Assembly: GCA_043228905.1 (NCBI GenBank)
Contig: JBHGNT010000009.1
Coordinates: 5,394,001 to 5,458,000 of the forward strand
Direction of reading: 5' to 3'
Length of the DNA stretch: 64,000 nt
Source of the DNA: Azolla caroliniana
Taxonomy: Eukaryota > Polypodiophyta
The position numbers were made by a program, and so were the translations under genes. Shown one piece after another: positions 31,759 to 44,237 of the stretch. The notes under the pieces were generated by a model that was given only the letters and a program-made list of their open reading frames with translations, ran no database searches and was not told the origin of the DNA. Positions within the stretch are counted from its first letter, which is position 1. Every line of letters begins with the position of its first letter.

Positions 31759-33995
31759 CTATTCTCCAGCTCCACCTGGCATCCTCCCGCTTGGCTCGCG
31801 ATCCTGGTCCGGTCCGGTCTTGCTTTCCTCAACCCGTCCAGTTCCATGTTCCTCGACCTCCTCGGTTGGCTTGTATGCTCCTTCGGCCCTTATCAGCCCC
31901 CTTGTTGTCGCGGTGCTGTCGCGGTGCTGGCGCCCCTCCACCCATTGGCTCCTCCGTCTCGGCATTGGCTTCGATTGCCTTTTTGTTTGCTTGGCCCATC
32001 GTAGATTCGGCTCCGAATCAATCATTTCGATTCAATCGGGTGCTTCTGATTCACTTTGACTCTCAACCGAATCGGTTGTCTTCAATTCTTCCTCTTCGTT
32101 GTCAGAGTTCGCAGTTTCCAACTCACCTCCGATCATAGGACCTTTCATGACATCGGCCCATGTCCATGTCTTGATCTTTTCGGCTTTGCCTTCCCCTTTT
32201 TCGGCTGGCTCCGGCTTGGGCTTTCCGGTCCAGTGGCTCCCCCTACGTCCGGTCTCGGCTTCTTCAGCCGACTCGTGCACTCCGACTTCTTCAGTAGGGC
32301 CGAAGTCGAAATCAATTTCCGACTCGGCTTTTCGGTCGTCTTTCTCATTCCTCCCCCTCAAGTTCGGCATATCAAGGTACTGCACACCCAATACACCGGA
32401 TAATTGCCGCAAGTTGCCTAAGCCGAGGGGTTTGGTGAAGATGTCGGCCACCTGCAGATCCGTTGGAACATGTAGTAGTTCCACTTCATTGGAGAGAATG
32501 CGCTCTCGGACAAAATGATAGTGCGCCTCGATGTGCTTACTCTGGACGTGAAAGATGGGGTTCTTTGCCAATTGGATGCTGCTGAGGTTGTTGCAATAGA
32601 TCATCGTCGGATCAGACACCTCGACTCCCAAATCCTTTAGGAGCCGCTTGAGCCATATGGTTTCGCACGTTGCGATAATCGCTCCTCGGTATTCGGCCTC
32701 CGTGCTCAACAATGCTAATGTCGGCTGCCTTTTACTGCTCCAAGCTACTGCGACGCTTCCAAGTGAAAACACATATCCGGATGTAGACCTACGGTCGCCG
32801 ACATTTCCGACCCAATCAGCTTCTGTGTAGGTGACAAGTTGTCCTTAGTGCCGCCTGTCCTTACATCAACCCCCTGTCCTTAGTGCGCTGACGTACCTCA
32901 GTATTCGGTGCGCGCATTGAAGGTGCTCCATAGTTGGATGTGCCATAAATTCACTAATCAATTTGACTGGATAATTGAGGTCCTACTGGGTGATGGTTAG
33001 CTATATGAGGCTTCCAACTATTTGTCGGAACCTTTTTGGGTCGCATCCCTTTCCGGAGTTGGGGTGAAACTTCACATTTCGGTCAGAGGAGTTGAGACGG
33101 ATTTGCATTCCGTCATACTGAATTTGAAGAACATACTCCACACATAGTGGCGTTGAATGATTAGTATGCCTTCCAGGTGCGGATCACTTCAATCCCGAGG
33201 AAGTAGTGAAGGTTCCCAAGATCCTTCATGTCAAATGATGCCGCGAGTTCGTACTTGAAGCGGTCGATTTCATCCAGGTCGGCGCCGACGATGAATAAAT
33301 CATCAACATAAAGTAAAATACTAACCGGCCCGTCTGACCTTGCCGGATGAAGAGTGAAGAATCCGACTTTGACGTGACAAACCCCATCTGACGCAGTTGC
33401 TGCGTCATCTTTGCATTCCAAGCATGTAGGGCTTGCTTTAGTCCGTAAAGGGACTTCTTCAGTCGGCAAACGACCGACGTGTTCATTCTAGACTGCAATC
33501 TGGGGGGCTGAACCATGTGTATACTTGTTCCTCAAGATCACCTTGTAGGAACGGATTTTTCACATCCATTTGATGTAGATGCCACCCCTTCGCTGCTACC
33601 ACCGCAAGCAAGACACATACGATTGTCATCTTTGCGGCCGGCGCGAATGTCTCATCGTAGTCGATGTTGTGCTGCTGCACGTAGACCTTTGCCACTAATC
33701 AGGCCTTGTACCAGTTGACGGAGCCGTCGGTGTTGTATTTGACTTGTATACCCACCGGCAACCGATCGGCTTCACTCCTTTCGGTACGTCCACCAAGTTC
33801 CACGTCTCATTGTCCATGAGCGTGAGCATCTCTTCCTCCATGGCCTTTTGCCAATTCGGATCCTTAGTCGCTTTTGTGTAACTCTCCGGCTCACGCGCTA
33901 CTACCACCTTCACCATGTAAGCATAATGACGCGCCATATACTCGTTATATTTGTAACAAATTACATGGTGCTTTTGGCGGGTGCATCAACGCAAC
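31759..33995 (-). pseudogene. copia G: 3' half of element C/G (RT-RNase H-extension)
   Basis: Reading from 33,995 down: YNEYMARHYAYMVKV, SYTKATKDPNWQKAMEEEM, GVKPIGCRWVYK (33,695-33,937), then [56 protein letters not shown] and a broken YVDD region. RNase H at 32,360-32,772 reads [56 protein letters not shown], and ends LDMPNLRGR at an internal polypurine tract (32,349-32,360). The frame stays open about 108 more codons (ESEIDFDFGPTEEVGVHES, KTWTWADVMKG) to a stop at 32,032. It then reopens in frame at 32,025 with MIDSEPNLRWAK and a basic tail. Several frameshifts. Confidence 0.8.
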
Positions 33996-34000
33996 ATCTG

Positions 34001-34390
34001 TATTGAGTGGCAAGCTCAACCGGATCCGGAAGGATGAGCTAGATCAGTAAGCCGGTGAGCTGGGGAGCTGGTTAGCCGGATCCATCAGTAACCGGAAGCC
34101 TAGTAGCAGCTTAGACTACTAGGTAGTTAATGTCTCATAGTTAGTGTCAGACGCCTATGTGAGCATTGAAGTACACCGTACTTCTGTTAGTCCGTATAGA
34201 CTTGTATAAAAGTGTTCACTGAACACATACGATGTACAGAGCATTACAGAGAACTGTTATTTACAAAATAGAGTTTTTGTGCCTTCTCTCTCTCAATCTC
34301 TCCCACGTATTGTGTATATTCTAAACTCTCCATTAAACCTGCGTTTCTGTGTTTGGTTTTCTATTGCTTCCGCACGCTATTCTTTTCACA
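34001..34390 (+). repeat. D/E element 5' LTR
   Basis: 390 bp, starting TATTGAGTGGCAAG (canonical TGTTGAG with the second base mutated) and ending TTCTTTTCACA. It is preceded by ATCTG (33,996-34,000), the reverse complement of the CAGAT beside the other LTR. TATAAAAG lies near 34,205. Confidence 0.88.
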
Positions 34391-34403
34391 TGGTATCAGA
34401 GCG
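34391..34403 (+). other. D/E element primer-binding site
   Basis: TGGTATCAGAGCG immediately after the LTR, initiator-tRNA-Met type. Confidence 0.92.
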
Positions 34404-34473
34404 CAAGGGTTGAGAACCTCTGTAGCCGACGTAGCTTGAAAGGAAAACCAACCAAGAGGAACAGGTAAAACCG

Positions 34474-37400
34474 ATGGATAGAGGCATGGCTAGCTCGCTT
34501 CCGACGGAGAAGCTCGACTGAAACAACTACGCGTCTTGGTCCTACAAGATGCACCAGTACTTGCTCGTGCACGGTTACTAGAGCTATGTCGACGGAGCAA
34601 ATGTCACAACACCCGAATCGACACACAGAGATTTCCCGGTGTGGGAACAATCGGCGAGCAGAGTACTGTACTGCTTCGCATCTTGTGTGGGCGAACAACT
34701 CCTAAGCTACATTCGGGATGCAAAAACGCCGAAAGATGCTTGGGGAAGTCTGAAGAAGATTTTCGCCGCAAGCACTACAGCCATAAAGCTTCAACTCTGA
34801 TAGGAGCTGAGCAACCTACAACAATGCGACTTGTCGGTGGCAGACTACACCTCCAAACTCAAGGACATTTGCGACTCTCTAGCCTCCATCGATGTGAATA
34901 TCGAAGAAGCCAATATGGTGCAAATCTGTCTCGGAGGTTTTGCGTCAAAGTTCGGAGCGTTCCGAACTGCTGTGTGTACAAGGGAGATATGTCATCGTTT
35001 TTTGACTCACAGTCGATGTTCCTTGTGGAGGAGAACCACGCCGGTGTGTCAACAAGTGCACCCACCGACAACCGGATGTTGTACACGGAGGCAGATCGGC
35101 CCCATGGGCGTGGTGGACGAGGCAGGCCGGCTCGCAATGGTAGCAGTCAACAAGAGCAGGACTGAAGGCACAGAGAACATGCCGACAACAACTCTAGACC
35201 CTCCACAAGTAGGGGGAGTCAAGGCGCCGCCAGAGGCCGGCAAGCAAAGGCCGACACAGAATGTTGGTACTATGGTACAAAGGGCCACAGAGAAAGCGAG
35301 TGCTAGAAGAAGCGCGTCGATTTGGACAGATCTGGATCTGGCAAGGCCGATAGAGAGAACCGGCAATACTCGCACTATGCAGAAGGCTTGGGAGGATCCA
35401 AAACCGGAAAAGCCGGTAAAGGGCAAGCCTTGGTGATGAAACACGAGGCTAACTCGATGAAAAAGACCACTTCCAATCGGAGGAAGTGTGGTACGTTGAT
35501 TTCGGTGCGTCGAATCACATGACGAGCCACAAAGAGTGGTTCTCCTTCTTGGAAGAACCAGAACAACCGAGAGTCGTCGAAACCGGAGACGACACTCCTC
35601 ACCCAATCGTGCATGTTGGAGAAGTCCCTTTGAGCCACGTCGGATAGAGGGGGAAGCTGATGAACGTATTACACGTTCAGACTATCACGAAGAACCGGGT
35701 GTTAGTTGGTCAGATCGTTGACCAGGGGATGCAGGTGCGGTTTACGCACCTTGGGTGCTTCATCGAGGAAGAATGTCAAATTATTACGCAAGGTCGTAGA
35801 GACGGGAGGAGGTTCATCCTTGACACCAATGACGTCGGCACCACTTTGTTCGCCAAAGGGCAGAAGGTCGAATTGGACATCGACCTGTGGCACAAGTGGA
35901 TCGGCCACGTCAATTACCGGAGGCTTCAAGACCTGCCATGAAACAAGTTGTTTTCGGTTTGCCGAAGTTCAGTAGCCGGAAGGCCCAAATATGTGAAGCC
36001 TGCCAACTTGGGACCGTAGTCGTAACAAGCTCGACCTTATTCATTCGGATGTATAGGGACCGACACAAAATGTTAGTCTTGGCGGGAGTCGGTATTTTGT
36101 CTCCTTCATTGACGACTACAGCCGGCACACATGGATCTACCTCATTGAGCAGAAGAGCAAAGTCTTTGAGTGTTTCTGGAACCTTAAAAGCTTGGTTGAA
36201 CGGGAAACGGAGAGGAAGATCAAGTGCTTGCGGTCGGATGGCGGAAAAGAATATTTTCCCGGCCAATTCAACAGTTATTTGTAGCAAAAAGGAATTCGGA
36301 GAGAGTTCAGCTGTAGATACACACCAGAACAAAACGATGTGGCCGAGAGGAAGAACTGGTCGATTGTCGACGCAGCAAGGGCAATGCTAGAGGAGAAGAG
36401 CATGCCCCATTTCTACTGGGCGGAGGCGGTCCGGATGGCCGTCTACATCCAAAACCGGTGTCGCATTGTTACGTGCGTGCGTGGAGAAAGGCGGGACCAC
36501 GGGGGTCTTGGACTAGGGAGCGACGAAGCGTAGGAAGTCGCACTTCACCGTTTCCAGGGCATCCCAGAAGCACACCGGAAGCAACCGAAAGGAGGGAGAG
36601 ACAGAAAGGGAGTGCGCGCTTGACACCGACTCACGCACACGCACGCACGCACACACGCACACACACACACAGCTCGCGCCCTCATGTACAGGAAACGCAG
36701 GAAAGGGGAAGCACCCGACACCAACAAAGACGCCAAAATACACAGACAGACGCAAACATATATATATATATAAGAAGAATACATTCCCGGCTTCGAGCCG
36801 GGCTGAGGTTGGTTACAGTAGTCGTCTGCTGCCAAGCCGCCGTCGGGGAGCTCTCAGCTCGTCGCGCCGAGCGGGGTCTTGCACAGGAGGCCGAACCCAA
36901 GCAAACCCTAAGCAAACACGAAGGGGGGGGGGAAGAAGAAGAAGACCTAACTCTAAACCTAACGGTATACCCTCTAATGCAAAATGGGCAACCCCTTCAC
37001 GAAGGGTGTTCCCTTCCTTTTATAGAACAAGGAAAGGGATGCGTTACAATGTGGGACAAATGCCGCCTTACATGGGATCGTCTGCCCCGACTTGACTAGT
37101 CTTCGGCGCCATAAAGGCGCCCTCGATTTCACACTAAATGTACATGGGTGCGTACACACGTTGCACCCCGCCGATTTAGCCAATGTTTCCCGGTTTCCGC
37201 CTCTGGCCGAAATTCTTCACGACACCGGATTGGTGACAAGGTGTCCGCGCATGAGCTATATTTCGGATGCAAGCCAAATTTGCGACACCTTCGGATATTC
37301 GGTAGCATTGCATATGTGCATGTGCCGGATGAGAAGCGGAGGAAGTTGGATGCAAAGTTGGAGAAATGCATCCTGGTCGGTTACTCGCATGAGCAAAAGG

Positions 37401-38815
37401 GGTATAACTGTTATAACCCTCGGACGAAGTAGGTCTGAGTTAGCCGGGATGTTGAGTTTGATGAGACGGCGTCATGGTATGCCTTACCGGCTCCGACTTC
37501 CGACCCCGAACTGATACCGGAGGATGAGGATAGTGAGCCTGAACTGGTCCAGTTAGATGATGAAGACTTCGGCACTCTAGAAGAGAGTCCGATCTCACTC
37601 CGGCTAAGTGGACTGAATGAGCGACTGAGTCGGGATGACCAGCACGGATGAGGAACCGACGAGTAGTGGAGACTTTGCCGTGCTCTCCCCGCGCAAGGAA
37701 CCGAGGAGACGGTTCATGCGCAAAGAGAAGGGAAAGAAGAAGATGACGGAATACGAAACCGGCAACGTTGAGTTGGATTGGAGTGAATCCAACTCCGGAA
37801 AGGATGAAGGCAGATCTTCGGCAGCAAAGACTGCACCGGCCAAGAAGGGCCTCAAACCGGGTAACGATAGATTACGCCGGTCTTCCCGTTAGAAGAAACC
37901 CGTGAAGCGGTACGGGTACAATGAGTACATGGCGCATCACTATGCGTACATGACCAATGTGGCGCAAGTGCGTGAGCCGGAGAGCTACGCAAAAGCGGCA
38001 AGGGACGCAAATTGGTGTGCCGCTATGGAGGAAGAAATGCAGGCACTTGATGCGAACGACACATGGGACCTAGTTGACCCTCCCCGACACTGTAAACCGA
38101 TAGGATGTAAGTGGGTGTACAAGGTAAAGTACAATGTTGATGGTTCGGTTAACCGGTACAAGGCTTGGTTAGTGGTGAAGGGATACACGCAGACCCACGG
38201 GATCGACTACGATGAGACCTTTGCTCCGGTAGCGAAGATGACGGCGGTTTGTGTGGTGTTGGTGGTTGCTACGACAAGAGGGTGGCATCTTCACCAGATG
38301 GACGTGAAGAATGCATTTCTTCAAGGAGATCTTGAAGAAGAGGTCTTTATGACCCAACCCCTCGGTTTCCAGTCGGAGATGAACAAGTCGGCGGTATGCC
38401 GACTGAAGAAGTCACTTTATGGCTTGAAGCAAGCCCCCTGAGCTTGGAATGCGAAGATCACGCACCGGTTGCATAAGATGGGGTTTGTGGCCTCCAAGTC
38501 TGACTCTTCGTTGTTCATCCGACAAGGTCCGGACGGTCCAGTTTGCATCTTATTGTATGTTGATGATCTAGTCATCACTGGACCCGGACTCGATGAAATC
38601 AATCGAGTCAAGTCCCAACTGTCGGACACATTTGAGATGAAGGACCTGGGGGACCTTCACTATTTCCTTGGGATCGAAGTGATCTGAACCCCCGACGGCA
38701 TACTGCTCTCACAAAGACACTATGTGTTGACTATGCTGTACAAGTTCGGCATTACGGAATGCCGATTGATCTGCACACCCAAGGATCGGAACTAGAAGCT
38801 CCGTCCCGACTCTGG
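34474..38815 (+). pseudogene. copia E: 5' half of a split element (gag-PR-IN-RT)
   Basis: Gag from the ATG at 34,474 (MDRGMASSLPTEKLD, stop; then NYASWSYKMHQYLL, IRDAKTPKDAWGSLKKIFAAS), continuing in shifted frames with MSVADYTSKLKDICDSLASI. The protease reads VWYVDFGASNHMTSH (the DSG motif is altered to DFG). GAG-pre-integrase LWHKWIGHVNYRRLQDLP and a much-broken integrase follow, then MAERKNWSIVDAARAML. A 758-bp insertion lies at 36,467. Beyond it: integrase tail SAHELYFGCKPNLRHLRIFGSIAYVHV, acidic linker, RT 37,902-38,441 and on (SWVYK-like block, [57 protein letters not shown]), stopping after LRPDSG at about 38,815. RNase H and the 3' LTR are absent here and present in D. Confidence 0.85.
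36467..37224 (-). repeat. probable solo LTR 3 in E integrase
   Basis: About 758 bp interrupting E's integrase reading (IQNRCRIG|DKVSAHEL). It starts TGTTACGTG and ends CTTCACGACA, flanked by CGCAT (36,462-36,466) and, one base further out, CGGAT (37,226-37,230): a 5-bp target duplication with one mismatch. A minus-strand TATAAAAG lies near 37,017-37,023, hence the orientation. It contains a CA-rich run (36,640-36,675), a TA run and a strong hairpin (cccggcttcgagccggg, about 36,785). Its end resembles that of the unit at 11,075-12,290. Confidence 0.65.
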
Positions 38816-41800
38816 ACTGGCCTGCTTCACACATGCCAACCGTTCGACCCGTTGTACTCTAGCCTCCTCGCCCCCGACCCTCCATCTCAACACCCACCTA
38901 CCATAGTGCACCCACGAGTGTGCTCTCATTAGGTTGGGGGGGATGCTAAGTAGACAGTATGTGGCACACTAGTTGTGAAGATATGGGCACCAACAAGGAA
39001 CACCAACAACCAACCTAAGAAAAGGCGAATAGAAGTTACAAACTAAGTAGGACGAAACGTAAACCAATGGGCAACTTGGTGTGAAGGAGACACACTTTGT
39101 AAAAGTTATTAAACCCACATTGTAGTGTCTTTTATAGCTCTTCTAAAATCTTAAGATTTCTCCTAGAGATTAATGTGCTAAGCCTCCTCTTCTATCTCCA
39201 TAATTTTAATTAAGAGCTAAGAGAGATTAGTGACAGAGGTTAGTAAACGAAACTCTAATCTCTCTCTTTACTTTTGCTCACATGTACAAGAGAGTAAAGC
39301 AAGAGAGGGTAAGAGAAAGATTAACATTAATCGTGTAAAGCTAAGTACGCTAGTATCTTGGAGGTATTTGACAACGATCTTCGCCCGGTTCACCACCAAG
39401 AGAGTATACGCCGGTTCGGATACTAGGCTAACAACATTGACAGGAGGCAAAAATCCACTAATTCATAGAAGTGTTTCTATGCGCACATGGAAATGACACA
39501 AAAGAGTGGTTCATTTTGCTTATAACAACATTTTGACTCGTTTTTCTTATTTCATTTTCACATGTAAATTTTGTTTAACTAAATTGACTCCCTAGTTTAG
39601 AGAATGTAACCCATTAGATTTATCCTACACACACACGCACACACATTAGTTTTGCCTTTGTAAGCCATCATTTATTAGTACTCGTTGAATTTGTCTTATA
39701 ATACATAATACATTATCAAAACATAATCTACAGAGGCCCTACTGTGTTCAATATTCCCCTTGAACGCATATAAAGAAGACAAAGCAATGGAGAAGAGTCA
39801 ATATTCGTATGTCTCCTTACGTACTCTTACGTACCACCTAAGTTATGTGTTGTACAACTTGAGTTATGAGTTTCTCTTAATGTTGATTATAGGAAACATG
39901 CTTAGAAGCAAACCCATACATTACACGAATTGGTGGCTTTGATTTTTCATGTTTTGACTTTGAAGGTAGGGAACAGTTGGTGGCAAATTTCAATGGTACA
40001 ACTTTTTTCTTTTAAGGGTGGTACTTTCTAGCCATTTCCTAGAAAAATAAGTTATATTTATCCATACATTGATTAGATAGTGGCATCGTTCTCAGGATAG
40101 ACTATCTTATTGTTAAGTTGACAAAATCATCATTTGATTTATTTTCAAAATATGGCCGTAAAGTTGTTACCCTTTTACTTTGGGAACAATTTGTGTACCC
40201 TAAAAACATTATTATTTGTGCCAATGATCCTTAACTAAATAAATAATAGAACCAACAAAAAAAATCCCATGAAGTATTCTTTATTTCATGAAATGTGCTT
40301 TGTCAAACTTGTCTCGGTCCATTATGTGTGTCCTATTGGATCAATTGTACAGTCAATTTCCCCATTTTTCCAAGTCATATGTCTTGCAATTATATGGGCA
40401 TGATCCACTTTCCCTAAGGGCTCCTCATGGAAATAAACAAAACGTAAGGGTCTTTGGGAAATAACTTAGGAGTTTCAGTTTAGAAAAATATCTAAGTTTA
40501 GACTTTTGTCATAGTGAGAGGAGTGTAGATCTATGGCAATTATTTGAGCGTACATCATATGTAAAGAGGTGAAATTGAAACTATTACTATGCTAGTTGAG
40601 TGCCATACATCAATTAACTATGTTTATTGACTTGCAGGCTAAACTCTCAAATAGTACCTCCTTGGGAGCCTTCACTCAACATCAAAGTGTCCAAATCTTT
40701 AACAAAACATATGCATGATTTACTATATCAAGGGAATGTCATCATATTTTATGATGATTGTATTATGACAAACATTCAACTTAGCTTACATGAATGCTTG
40801 CTTTACATAATATCCTGTTATCAAATATTGATAGGATTGTTGCTAAATCTATGTGTGCTATGATAGATTACCAAATGAACATGAGCAATATGCAATACAA
40901 CTAAATCATTTCATGGTTAATTCCCATTTCATTGAATATAATTCCCTTTGCCTAAAATATATTTCAAGTTGTGTCATGGTTAATTGTAAAAGTTTACTAC
41001 CTAGACAAAATCGTATCATTTTTGCTTTCTAGGCAGAATGCAACTTTAATAGATATTTGAGTATGAAAAAGTCTGTGTTCTTATGCATGCAAATCATGCA
41101 ATTATTCAACAAGTATCTTTGATGTGTATAGAATAATGTTTTACCTTCACTTAAAGTCATCCAAATTCTTTAGATTATAGTGGAGTAAACAATATCTTTA
41201 TGGTTTTCTTGTCAAAGGTAGTTTGACAAATAGGATATCAATCTTATGGCCTAATTTTAAAATTCGTCGTTTATTGCATGCTCATAGACTATCCTAAGAT
41301 GACATAGGCCTAAAGATACTAATCCATTGTGATTTAGATATATCACGCCTACAAGGACAACCTTGTACAACCTTTTTAGGTGATATTTCATAATAAGTGT
41401 GTGTTTGAATAACAAAAACATGAGACATATTTGGAAAAATCATCAAATAACATCATCCTCACCAAATGTGTATAATTGGACTTTGTTCATGCACAATTAT
41501 TAAATGTAGTTTGTGGGACTCATTTAATAGAAATTGCAAACAAATAATGAACAAATAAATATGTTTATGATCAATATTGTTTCGTGTCAAATTTTCGATT
41601 TCTTTCACATTCAATGTGTTTTTCTGACGACAAAACCAATGATACCATAAACGTCATGGACTAGTCAAAATTATTGGAATCAATGGTGATAAATTCAAAC
41701 GTTTATAATTATGGTAAGCATGCAAATGAAGAGTCTTCATGTCTACATGAACCTATAAACTTAATGCAATATGTTTGTGCTCTTTTTTTTCTCTGAAGCT

Positions 41801-41833
41801 AGTTCTACATCCCTAAACATAACGAAATTCAAT
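38816..41833. other. AT-rich intergenic DNA upstream of the RLK gene
   Basis: No gene recognised. A purine run GTTGGGGGGGATG at about 38,934 resembles a polypurine tract, but no LTR could be delimited. The last few hundred bases presumably contain the RLK promoter. I could not pick a TATA box with confidence. Confidence 0.45.
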
Positions 41834-44201
41834 ATGAATTTGATCCATATGCCTTCAACTTCTTTTATTGTAGCCTTTCTCTTGCTCAACATAGTGAAGA
41901 TTGCTCATGCCAATACAAATCAAAGGGATGGTAATGAATTTCTCTTCTCAAACAACTAGTTATATTTATATTCATGGAACTTGATCCAAGGTCATGATAT
42001 CTTAACATATCTCTTCAACATTTTCACAAGTGCTTAAAATTCAATCCTATAACTCCTAACAACAATAGGATTTCTACTCATGTGATGGTATATTTATAAG
42101 TCTCGATCATCAAGTAGCTATACGTATATTGTTTGTTATGCATTGGTGTGTTTATTATCTACTTACATTTAGTAAGGTCCTAGTTAATATATGTGCATAT
42201 CACATAATAGAAGAAATTGGAGGGACATGTTATTAAGATTAAATAATGGACTTAAAATTGGACCTTGTAAGATATGGCATCTCTACATTCAACATTTATA
42301 AAACTCTGCTCACCCAATTTCACTAAGTAGATAAGGAATTATATCAAACCTAATTGTAGGAGTGATGGGTGAGTGAACTCAAAATATTTGTCATTAACTA
42401 AAGAACTAAAGGAGCATGTATACTCCATGAACATGAAGAGACGGATTAATAGAACTACATATAAACAGATAAATTAGGTGGCATACATTGTGATGATATC
42501 ACATTATACTTGAACCACATAATCCTATCATATCAAGGAACGAGCATCTAACCATACATCTATGATGTTGTCTTTCCATTCCTACCCCCTTTGGAGAATT
42601 GTTGATCGTATCCTCTTCAATCCCCCCGGCTACAACATTGAGTTTTAGATCAACTAATTTGATTGTGCTATTAAGGCGTGAGACCTTATGATCACTTGAC
42701 CTCATGAACAATATAGTATATATTCAAGTACCAACACCACTTTTATGTAGGACTATTGTCCTATCTCATCATCATACTTATTATGACATTGTGCTTATGC
42801 GAAGTGTGACACCATGTAAGAAACATATAGTTTTAATGCCCATGAGAGATTGATTGGAATCAATGGGATACACGCAATCTAGCCCATGGCTAGGATCAAA
42901 CATAGGTTTTCTCTATTTTCATGATCTTTGATGCTACGATGGAAACCAACAAGCCAACATATAATTGCTAAATTAAGTGGCTATAAGACCCATTGAAGAT
43001 ATTCCAAAAACAATCATTTTGTTTCATACCAAAAACTTAACCTAAGAAAATCAAAGAAAGACACTTGTTTTCTACTAAATGGAACCAAAGTTTTGCATAT
43101 GTTCTCTATTACATTGCTAAAATTGAGCTTATTTGACTCTAGTGGATGCACTCATAGCACTGCATGATGGATGGCTCAAAAACCCAACATCGTGGGATAC
43201 TAGCAAAGATCCTTGTGATGATGGATGGTTGGGGATTTGGTGCAACGATGATCAAACACGCGTCATTGGAATGTATGAAATCCAACATGTCTTTTCGATG
43301 ACAAATGTTATTTTAAATTTTGCATATTCTAATAATACAAAGAAGCATTTTTTATTAGTATGAACTTTATATTTTTAACCACATGAACATTAAAAACCAA
43401 CATATTATGATCACACTTAGGGAATCAATAGGTCATGAGATTTCATTTAAGGTGAAACCACATTAATTGGACATGGGATTAGCAATGAGAAAATAGATTG
43501 ATAACTTTCGATCAAATGATGTACAATTGTATTATAATATAACAAACTCAATCCTAAACACATTAATAAAGTGCTCACAAAAGTTAGCATATGTTTTCAT
43601 TAGTAGAAAGTCAAGTCCGTATGGGGTTTCACAAAATTTAGCCATCTTCATATTGAACCGACTTGATCATAAATGAAGACCCTATTGAAGCTTCCCTCTC
43701 TAGTTTATTCACATACTAGTCAGGGATTAGGGATCGGCAACGGCTCGGCTCAAGCCTAAACCGTTTGGCTTAGCCGGCTTGAAAACGGCTTAGCGGCTTA
43801 GCGGCTCGGCTCGGCTCGGTTTAGGCTTGAACTTGCCTTAACGGTTTGAGCTCAGCTCGGCTTGGCTTGAGCCTCGCCAAACCGGCTCAAGCCGGCTAAG
43901 CCGGATAAACCGTTTAAGCCGTTTATAAACTTTAGAGAGGGGGAGAGAGACAACAGACAAGGGGAAAGAGAGAGAGAGAGTAAGGGAGGGAGAACTACAT
44001 AGACGAGGAGAGAGAGAGAGAGAGGGAGGGAGACAACATATAAGGAGAGAGAGAGAGAGAGGGAGGGAGACAACATATAAGGAGAGAGAGAGACTACACA
44101 AACGAGGAGAGAGAGAGAGAGGGAGGGAGACAACATATAAGGAGAGGGAGAGAGAGAGAGAGGAACTACATAGAGGGGAGAGACAGAGAGACTACACAGA
44201 G

Positions 44202-44237
<36 letters not shown>

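Noticed and set aside
36458-37099. 213-codon plus-strand frame
   Set aside because: Lies across the copia E integrase and the inserted solo LTR. CA and GA repeats keep it open by chance.
38930-38990. Polypurine tract plus new LTR start after E
   Set aside because: The purine run is followed by no delimitable LTR, and no partner or TSD was found.
43838-44136. Open frames with Ser-Leu repeats
   Set aside because: Products of the GA/CT minisatellite inside the hAT element.
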